Below, piece after piece: positions 1 through 5,342 of a DNA stretch of 17,865 nucleotides (the first letter of the stretch is position 1; every line of letters begins with the position of its first letter). A program made the translations under genes and the position numbers. The DNA comes from an uncultured Flavobacteriales bacterium (GTDB lineage: Bacteria > Bacteroidota > Bacteroidia > Flavobacteriales_D > Crocinitomicaceae). The notes under the pieces are model-generated. The model had not been told where the DNA came from and did no database searches. It saw nothing but the letters and a program-made list of their open reading frames with translations. The DNA lies in NCBI GenBank assembly GCA_903879765.1, contig CAIRMS010000246.1:1-17865 (forward strand), written 5' to 3'.

Positions 1-514
1 AAAATAAATTTCTAATAAAACCAATTGGAGTCCAAAAGTCTTTGTATGCTAAGGTTTCAAAATTCCACGCTGTTTCATAATTTTGAAAAGATAGCAAAAT
101 CGGAAAAAGTAAAATCAGAAACCCTGTCATTATCAATAGTGTTCTGTTTGAGGCATTTATAAATAATATTAGAATTAACATATAAATTGAATAATAGTGC
201 AATATATCCGCAGGCCAAATAAGAAAGTATGAAAGTCCTAAAATGAATAAAAAAATGCTTCTTTTTAGGATTTGAACTTTACTCTTTTTCAATTTTTCTA
301 CATCTCCGTTCCTAATCGCTGAATTTGTCATTAGTGCAATTCCCACTCCGGCTAAGGTTACGAATGTTGCAGAAGCTTTACCATCAAAAAAGCCCGCAAA
401 ATTCTCCATCCATTTTGTGCCTTGTCCACCAAGAACCAATTTGAAATTAACTATTATCATTCCTATTATTGAAATGGCTCTTGCTACATCAATTCCTACT
501 ATTCTATTATTCAT
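1..514 (-). CDS. Polytopic membrane acyltransferase-like protein, N-terminal part
   Basis: Translating the minus strand from the ATG at 514-512 gives 171 residues with no stop before the window edge, so the C-terminal part is missing. The protein begins MNNRIVGIDVARAISIIGMI, then has a GKASATFVTLAGVGIALM segment, a basic stretch (KKSKVQILKRS) and several hydrophobic helices with a WPADILHYYSIYML segment. The opening 'R-hydrophobic-x-x-[IL]D-x-[AV]RA-hydrophobic' followed by a membrane helix is typical of the related YeiB/DUF418 and HGSNAT-catalytic-like (DUF1624) families, which are multi-pass inner-membrane proteins thought to transfer acyl groups. I cannot decide between these families from the N-terminus alone. 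It lies downstream of the JAB gene on the same strand, but a 164-base spacer containing a repeat-like element separates them, so an operon is not evident. Confidence 0.72.
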   Translation of the reverse strand, partial: MNNRIVGIDVARAISIIGMIIVNFKLVLGGQGTKWMENFAGFFDGKASATFVTLAGVGIALMTNSAIRNGDVEKLKKSKVQILKRSIFLFILGLSYFLIWPADILHYYSIYMLILILFINASNRTLLIMTGFLILLFPILLSFQNYETAWNFETLAYKDFWTPIGFIRNLF

Positions 515-544
515 TGTTGGTCTGTGCTGTCCAGATAAAATTGC

Positions 545-625
545 CACTAACGGTTGGCAGCTTGGCGTTCGGTTTTTTTTTCTTCAAAAAAACTGACGAT
601 AAGGTGCTGTTAGCGGTTCGTGCTA
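545..625. repeat. Candidate dispersed intergenic repeat (TAACGG...GTTAGCGG) with T/A hairpin
   Basis: The spacer between the two minus-strand genes holds CTAACGG (547-553), a T/A inverted repeat (GTTTTTTT 572-579, AAAAAAAC 586-593) and GTTAGCGG (609-616). A reverse-complement copy, CCGCTAAC, lies on the other side of the JAB gene at 1587-1594. From memory, short elements of this kind recur between genes in many Flavobacteriia; I cannot verify this or define the element's borders. The T/A hairpin could also help terminate transcription of the JAB gene. Confidence 0.35.
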
Positions 626-678
626 TTCCGTCCACGAAGGTTTGTCGGTCAATGTTTCTAGTCAGTTTATTCATAGCT

Positions 679-1521
679 CTATCCTGGCAAGTCAATAGTT
701 ACTGATCCATTGGTAACATGAGCAAAGTATTTTGGTTGTCCGTGTTGGTCGTTGATAAAGATTTGCGACATTGGAATGAGCATCAATATAAGAGGAATTG
801 CAGATTTGTTGTAGCGAATAATCAAAAATGCAAGAGCAATTCCGCCACCAACTAACCACCATTTGTTATTCCCTTCCTTTGACCACTCGGAAACATTTTT
901 AAAAATGCTGTCCATCGCCTTTTGAGTTTGTTCGTGTCTGTGAACTTCAAATTCAATTGGTGCAATTAGTCCGTTATAGAAACCAATAAACATTTTGTCA
1001 GAAAGTTTGCCGTTACAATGCACTAAGCTACGAGGCATTAAAACACTCAAGTCGCCAACTGAAACAGGAGTATCAGAAACAAGTTGGTCTTGTTCGGATG
1101 TGTTACATTGAAAAATGTAATTAAACATCTCGTTAATTGGGTTGTCCGAGTGAGTTGGATGAGTATGAAAACGAATTGGCAAAGAATTTTCGGTCTGTCC
1201 AGAGTAAGTATCTTTGAGTGCTTGATTTAATTCTTTACTGTCAGGCAGATAACTGTTCTGCGGTGCGTCCGAAACATTTGTAAGAAAAATTGCTCTATCA
1301 ATTGTCAGATGAGTAACACCATTTATTCGTTTGGGTATTGCTACTAAAACACCGCCTTTTTCTTGGTCTGCTTGATAACTGTCCCGAAGTTGATTAGTTG
1401 CGTTGTCTGTAAGATGAACCTTACAAGGCGTTTGAAGATGTAAATATTGTTTTTCATTCTTCGTCCCTTCAATTAGAACTCCGTCCGCCTTTAGTTTCAA
1501 TATCCATTCTGTCGCTGTCAT
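679..1521 (-). CDS. Membrane-anchored JAB/JAMM-type metalloprotease-like protein
   Basis: This 280-residue protein carries what looks like a full JAMM zinc-protease signature: E54 in EKGGVLV (matching the E-x-G-G-x-L motif of prokaryotic JAB proteins), H119-T-H121-P122, and S154-x-x-D157 in SVGDL. JAMM proteins cleave isopeptide or peptide bonds; bacterial members include deubiquitinase-like enzymes of ubiquitin-like conjugation systems and tail or sulfur-carrier peptidases. The spacing between the HxHP and SxxD parts is unusual, 31 residues instead of the usual 6-8. Two hydrophobic helices (about 221-237 and 241-256) near the C-terminus suggest membrane anchoring. The start at 1521 is preceded by AGGAAA, one of the few SD-like sequences here. 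No E1, E2 or ubiquitin-like gene lies beside it, so the substrate cannot be inferred. Activity is inferred from motifs only. Confidence 0.68.
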   Translation of the reverse strand: MTATEWILKLKADGVLIEGTKNEKQYLHLQTPCKVHLTDNATNQLRDSYQADQEKGGVLVAIPKRINGVTHLTIDRAIFLTNVSDAPQNSYLPDSKELNQALKDTYSGQTENSLPIRFHTHPTHSDNPINEMFNYIFQCNTSEQDQLVSDTPVSVGDLSVLMPRSLVHCNGKLSDKMFIGFYNGLIAPIEFEVHRHEQTQKAMDSIFKNVSEWSKEGNNKWWLVGGGIALAFLIIRYNKSAIPLILMLIPMSQIFINDQHGQPKYFAHVTNGSVTIDLPG

Positions 1522-1586
1522 TTTCCTGATTTTTCTATTGTTTTTTTCACTATCGTTTTCATGTTTGCACTGTCATCTTAGCATTA

Positions 1587-1594
1587 CCGCTAAC
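1587..1594. repeat. CCGCTAAC, inverted copy of the GTTAGCGG element at 609-616
   Basis: An 8-base reverse complement of the element on the far side of the JAB gene, within TTAGCATTACCGCTAAC. With 609-616 it brackets the JAB gene as an inverted pair. Eight bases can match by chance; the reason to list it is the symmetrical placement. Confidence 0.3.
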
Positions 1595-1800
1595 TTTTAT
1601 ATACACGAAACAAATCTTCTCTTAGCCATACAATTATGGAGTGATATGCGAAACTTTGATTCATTTAATTCTTTTTGCAATTATAGATGTATTTTCTAAT
1701 TTATTGCTCCCAAAAATAACAATTTACCCTCATAAATTTACATACACATTTATAGAGATTTACACACCCTCTTCCACCTTTTTCCCAATAATTCAATTCT

Positions 1801-1831
1801 GAAGTTTGTATCCTAATCGATACAAGACTTC
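1801..1831 (+). promoter_or_regulatory. Hairpin directly before the 62-residue ORF
   Basis: GAAGT-TTGTAT (1801-1811) pairs with ATACAA-G-ACTTC (1820-1831), giving an 11-bp stem with a one-base bulge (G1826) and an 8-base loop. The right arm ends immediately before the ATG at 1832. It could be an operator, an RNA structure affecting translation, or a hairpin unrelated to the ORF. Confidence 0.35.
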
Positions 1832-2020
1832 ATGCAACATCACACTAATAATGCATTATTTACGACCGTTTCAGGTATTGTCGGTGGCGTTGGCAAAGCA
1901 ATTTCTGCTAAGCCCCTATTACTGGCGATAACATTGCCACGTCTTACCACCGTTATTATTTATGCTTCTGAATCAGCTGTTGCTGGATATGTGGTTAAAT
2001 ACAGCTTATACTCCGCATGA
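1832..2020 (+). CDS. Possible small hydrophobic protein, unidentified
   Basis: A 62-residue reading frame in an otherwise gene-poor stretch. The sequence is glycine-rich near the start (GIVGGVGKAI, about residues 15-24) and mostly hydrophobic afterwards, with segments at about 29-45 and 48-56, so it could be a small membrane or holin-like protein. I do not recognise a family. No SD sequence is present and the ATG directly abuts a hairpin. The frame may be real or fortuitous. A 24-codon frame overlaps its stop (ATGA) but ends quickly. Confidence 0.28.
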   Translation: MQHHTNNALFTTVSGIVGGVGKAISAKPLLLAITLPRLTTVIIYASESAVAGYVVKYSLYSA

Positions 2021-2241
2021 CATCTATTCGTCTCGCCTATGCAAATATTTCCACAGATCAACCACCATTTCATATCCTTCGAGGAAGTTAGAAATCGTCT
2101 GATCTCCCGTTACTAAGATAGTCCGGACCTAAAATTTCAATCCACATTTTCGAAGAGAACCAGTGCTAGATTGAATTCGGGAACAAGTTAGAGAACTATA
2201 TAAACAGCATAGCGAAGAAATCAGAACACTAGTTTGAAGTA

Positions 2242-2262
2242 AAAAAACGGGATCGGTTTTTT
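2242..2262. terminator. A/T hairpin, possible bidirectional terminator
   Basis: AAAAAAC and GTTTTTT form a perfect 7-bp inverted repeat around a 7-base loop (GGGATCG). The T run on either strand resembles a weak bidirectional terminator. No well-supported gene ends directly beside it, which lowers confidence. Confidence 0.35.
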
Positions 2263-2276
2263 ATCCTGTATTCAAT

Positions 2277-2312
2277 TTCCCAATAATTGATAAATTTTAT
2301 AAGTTTTGGGAA
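2277..2312. repeat. Nested inverted repeat TTCCCAA...TTGGGAA
   Basis: TTCCCAA (2277-2283) and TTGGGAA (2306-2312) form a 7-bp stem. The loop contains a smaller palindrome, ATAAA-T-TTTAT. Function unknown; it could be part of a structured RNA or an old element end. Confidence 0.3.
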
Positions 2313-2530
2313 TTTCATTACCTTTATTTCTAGGAAAAAATAGCGTTTTATATACGTCGTGCATTTTTTAATGGCACCTGTTGTGTAAAGGGTATCTGCT
2401 CGGAATATTATAAAAGTAGAATGGATAATAAGAGGAAAATAGATAATATAAATTTATAAATTCTTTGATGCCTTGGTTGAGAAATCTCAATGTTAGAAAG
2501 GAAAGCGTTGAAAAACAAAAGAAATATTGA

Positions 2531-3448
2531 ATGCTCGAAAAGTATAAACCAAATAGCATCCGGGGTAATTTTGAACGCAATAAGTACTTTGAGGGCTGGT
2601 TTCAAAAGGTATATTCTAAAGAGCACAACGCGTCATTTGTTCTTATCTACGGATACGCGACTAACAATTCAGATAATCATTTTGGGTTCTTGCAAGTGCT
2701 CATTCCAAATCAAACACCGGAGATCATTTATTTTCCTAAAAATGAGGTGTCCTGCGATATTGAACAACACATATTCTGCATGGGAAAAAACCTATTGACC
2801 ACAGAGTTGATACGCATCAATACAAATGGACTGAGCATTGATCTGAAGTTAAAGAATATAAAACCATTGCGAACATTTAAAAATTCAATGGGTTACACAT
2901 ACTTCATTCCAAATCTTCCGTGTTACCATTCCGTGTTAAATACAGCACAAAACGTTACAGGCGAAATACAACACAACGGTGTGGGCTATACTTTGAATAA
3001 TGCAATGGGTTATCTAGAGAAAAACTGGGGAACTACCTTTCCGGAAAACTATTTTTGGGTTCATGCCGTTGACCCCAACAATCCGCGAATAAGTCTTCTT
3101 TTCTCAAGAGCTAAAATCGTATGGCTCGGCAAAACATATGACAAACATGTCGGTTACTTATGTTTAGATGGTCAGCAAATCGAACTGCGAGAGTTAAAAA
3201 ATTTCAAGGTATACACTAACAACATTAGTCCAGAAAATCGAATCATTCAAATCAGGAGCGCTTCAGTACAACTTGATCTATCACTCGAATATGGACGCCA
3301 AGTGGTATTTAATGGGCCAAAAGACGGCGTATTATCAAGAACGATTCAGCATCAATCTGATGCCAAGATCGACGTATTGCTCACTTATGAAAACCGCAAG
3401 TATCAGTTTCAAATGATGGGTAATTTTGAAGATATCGGTCTGTTTTAA
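2531..3448 (+). CDS. Tocopherol-cyclase-like (lipocalin-type) protein
   Basis: This 305-residue protein matches the tocopherol cyclase-like family in its two hallmark segments: YFEGWFQKVYSK near residues 19-30, and GYLEKNWGTTFP near 160-171 (the family's Y-x-EKNWG-x-x-FP block) followed by FWVHA. The fold is predicted to be a double lipocalin-like beta-barrel that binds hydrophobic ligands. No signal peptide is visible, so it is probably cytoplasmic. In plants and cyanobacteria the family makes tocopherols, but no tocopherol pathway gene is near here. A bacterial homologue is better described as a lipid- or isoprenoid-handling protein of unknown substrate. The start is fixed by the TGA immediately preceding the ATG in the same frame. 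It is alone on its strand and faces the OsmC gene tail to tail. Confidence 0.8.
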   Translation: MLEKYKPNSIRGNFERNKYFEGWFQKVYSKEHNASFVLIYGYATNNSDNHFGFLQVLIPNQTPEIIYFPKNEVSCDIEQHIFCMGKNLLTTELIRINTNGLSIDLKLKNIKPLRTFKNSMGYTYFIPNLPCYHSVLNTAQNVTGEIQHNGVGYTLNNAMGYLEKNWGTTFPENYFWVHAVDPNNPRISLLFSRAKIVWLGKTYDKHVGYLCLDGQQIELRELKNFKVYTNNISPENRIIQIRSASVQLDLSLEYGRQVVFNGPKDGVLSRTIQHQSDAKIDVLLTYENRKYQFQMMGNFEDIGLF

Positions 3449-3490
3449 ACATCTTTCCACTCATTCATTTAAAAACCGAATACTCTTTTT

Positions 3491-3967
3491 TCATTCGTCT
3501 ATAAAAAACAAATTGGGTTCACACCTCACCTCAAAATTGACAGAATTCGCTATATAGCATATTTCGTGTGCCTTATGGTGTAATTCTATCGCTTTTGCGA
3601 CCATCGATGCATCTGCTACGTGCACTTGGGGATTTAATTTTACTTCCTTAAAACTTCCGCCGCCATTCGCGTTTTCGGTCATGATTCCTGAAGCTTTGTC
3701 GGTATAGGCCGTTACAATTATTCCATCCAATGAACATAGGTACAAATATGAAAGCATATGGCAAGAAGAGATCGCCGACACCAATAAGTCCTCCGGATTT
3801 AATTTGCATGGATCGCCGACAGCAGCATTATCCGTAGTTAAAAATAATTCAGGTTTTCCTTTTATCGAAACGGTATGGCTCCTATCATAAGTTCGTACAT
3901 TTTTAGTTCCGTCTCCGTTATTTCCCGTCCAGACAGTGGTTACTTCGTATGTGTGTTGGTGTTCCAT
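3491..3967 (-). CDS. OsmC/Ohr-family protein
   Basis: A 158-residue protein of the OsmC fold. It has the two conserved cysteines of the peroxide-reducing site: C69 in ISSCHMLSYL at the start of the central helix and C137 in HEICYIANSV, with the PEDLL segment (58-62) before the helix. OsmC/Ohr proteins reduce organic hydroperoxides using these cysteines. This one resembles the general OsmC type rather than the shorter classical Ohr. It is probably cytoplasmic. It lies 13 bases downstream of the 111-residue gene on the same strand, so the two are probably co-transcribed. Family assignment is firm; the exact substrate is inferred. Confidence 0.88.
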   Translation of the reverse strand: MEHQHTYEVTTVWTGNNGDGTKNVRTYDRSHTVSIKGKPELFLTTDNAAVGDPCKLNPEDLLVSAISSCHMLSYLYLCSLDGIIVTAYTDKASGIMTENANGGGSFKEVKLNPQVHVADASMVAKAIELHHKAHEICYIANSVNFEVRCEPNLFFIDE

Positions 3968-3980
3968 TTTCTCAAAGAAA

Positions 3981-4316
3981 TTATTGTTCCTGAATGATAG
4001 AGGATCCTTTAGATTTGTTACCGGAAGTCCACTCCCAACGTTCGTGAAGTCGAATCTTTCCGCTAGGCAATATTTCAGGTGTAGATTGACAAATTCCGGT
4101 CATTAATTCACCTTTTTCATTTACTTGATGGTAACGCATATCAATATTTCCATGTTCATCTACCAAGCCAATTAAATGACCCATTTGGATTTGCCCACCA
4201 GCATATTCAGCTGTCAGAATATTCCCCGTTTGTTTGTAATGAAAAACAGTCTGATCGGACGTTTCTCCATTTGCCGTGTTGGAGATGGGTCTAAATAGTT
4301 TGTCGTGATAGTTCAT
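3981..4316 (-). CDS. Conserved small beta-rich protein (often labelled N-acetylglutamate synthase)
   Basis: A 111-residue soluble protein with a repetitive, beta-strand-like layout (GNILTAEYAGGQI, GHLIGLVDEHGNIDMRYHQV, GELMTGICQSTPEI, GKIRLHERWEW). From memory, closely similar proteins in Bacteroidota and Bacilli are often named n-acetylglutamate synthase, but this one has no GNAT acetyl-CoA-binding motif (Q/R-x-x-G-x-G/A) and is far too short for ArgA, so I would not accept that name. It is the first gene of a probable two-gene operon with the OsmC protein and is divergent from the AraC regulator. Biochemical role unknown. Confidence 0.75.
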   Translation of the reverse strand: MNYHDKLFRPISNTANGETSDQTVFHYKQTGNILTAEYAGGQIQMGHLIGLVDEHGNIDMRYHQVNEKGELMTGICQSTPEILPSGKIRLHERWEWTSGNKSKGSSIIQEQ

Positions 4317-4387
4317 ATAGGCGTTTTGCTAAAATTAATTAAATTCTCAAATGACTTGTCAGCGTTCGATGTCAATTTCATCTGGGC

Positions 4388-4413
4388 TTGGAATTTTATT
4401 TAATTTTACTTTG
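4388..4413 (+). promoter_or_regulatory. Possible promoter of the AraC-family gene
   Basis: TTG (4388-4390) and TACTTTG (4407-4413) resemble the Bacteroidota TTG / TAnnTTTG pair, but the downstream box is one base short of the consensus and the 16-base spacer is slightly short. It lies 25 bases before the ATG, in a 122-base divergent intergenic region. Confidence 0.33.
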
Positions 4414-4438
4414 TTAAACTTATTGTTCAATTCTATCG

Positions 4439-5296
4439 ATGAACCAAACCATCTACACCGATACCGAAAAAAATGCCATCCGCTTTTCAAACTTTAAGAA
4501 GTTAGAGGCCTCATGTGCGTTTTCTGGATTGGGTGTCAAATACGTGGCATCAGGTGAAGAAATTTACTATGCAAACGGAAAAAAATACAAGGTCAAAGTT
4601 GGGGATTACATCATTGGAAATGAATTTACCAAATCCCTGGTTCAGATCAATAGTGCTGAAGCCGTTCAAGGTTTGTGTATCGATATCTCTTCAGAAATCA
4701 TTTCCGAGGTAGCTGAATTTCATGACGTCAATGGATCAGAATTGAAAGAGTTTTTACTTTCAGATCAGTTTTTTGTGAACCGCTACAACGTGAAGAATAC
4801 AAGTCTCGGTTATTCGCTGCATGAAATCAATAAAAAGATAAAAACCAGTTCTTTCACAAATGACTTACAGCACAATGAATTGTTTTATAGTCTTGCAGAA
4901 TCCATCATCACAGACCAACGCTTTGTGTTTGAACATCTGTCTAATTTAGATTTTAAGAAGAATGTGACAAATGAAGAGGTGTTTAGAGCCATTCTGCAGG
5001 CTAAATTACTCATCGATGAACGCATTACAGAGAATTTGTCCTTAGAGAAAATGGCACTTGAAACCGGGATTTCTAAGTACCACTTTATTCGGGTATTTAA
5101 AGCCGCATTTGGCATTTCGCCCTATCAGTATCAAAAACGCAAACGTCTCGAACTCGCTAAATTAGACCTGTTGAGCGGCGAAGAAATTCTGTTTACGGCC
5201 ATACGCTATGGTTTTGCGGACACCCCAACATTTTCAAAGGCATTTAAACAACAATTTGGACATACACCCGGAGCGATAAGAAAAAGCAATTTTTGA
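4439..5296 (+). CDS. AraC-family transcriptional regulator
   Basis: 285 residues. The C-terminal ~100 residues form the paired helix-turn-helix domain of the AraC/XylS family: the first helix pair is around LSLEKMALETGISKYHFIRVF, and the second includes ILFTAIRYGFADTPTFSKAF followed by the family's KQQFGHTPGAIR signature. The N-terminal half is cupin-like (YYANGKKYKVKVGDYIIGNE, about residues 42-61) and probably senses a small ligand. AraC-type regulators usually activate adjacent genes. The nearest targets are the esterase fusion 46 bases downstream on the same strand and the divergent 111-residue/OsmC pair. The ligand is not evident. Confidence 0.9.
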   Translation: MNQTIYTDTEKNAIRFSNFKKLEASCAFSGLGVKYVASGEEIYYANGKKYKVKVGDYIIGNEFTKSLVQINSAEAVQGLCIDISSEIISEVAEFHDVNGSELKEFLLSDQFFVNRYNVKNTSLGYSLHEINKKIKTSSFTNDLQHNELFYSLAESIITDQRFVFEHLSNLDFKKNVTNEEVFRAILQAKLLIDERITENLSLEKMALETGISKYHFIRVFKAAFGISPYQYQKRKRLELAKLDLLSGEEILFTAIRYGFADTPTFSKAFKQQFGHTPGAIRKSNF

Positions 5297-5342
5297 CAAC
5301 TCCAACTCTTGTAGAGGCAGTTTCTTTGAAACAAAAACGGCC

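Larger units (their letters stand above)
2021..2530. other. Gene-free stretch with hairpins and decayed-looking frames
   Basis: About 510 bases without a convincing gene. Short protein-like pieces lie in different plus-strand frames: one of 25 residues from the ATG at 2038 (ends FEEVRNRLISRY at 2115), and IREQVRELYKQHSEEIRTLV ending near 2236. The frames are separated by stops, so this may be the remnant of a small gene, or chance. Two inverted repeats follow (2242-2262 and 2277-2312). Nothing else is recognised. Confidence 0.4.

Noticed and set aside
507..695. 62-residue minus-strand frame between the JAB gene and the acyltransferase gene
   Set aside because: It runs through the repeat-like spacer, has a low-complexity lysine run from the T tract, and overlaps the start of the acyltransferase gene.
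2490..2798. 102-residue plus-strand frame overlapping the tocopherol-cyclase-like gene
   Set aside because: It overlaps a frame with clear family motifs and shows no recognisable protein character of its own.
3981..4316. N-acetylglutamate synthase (ArgA-like) function
   Set aside because: Too short and without any acetyl-CoA-binding motif.
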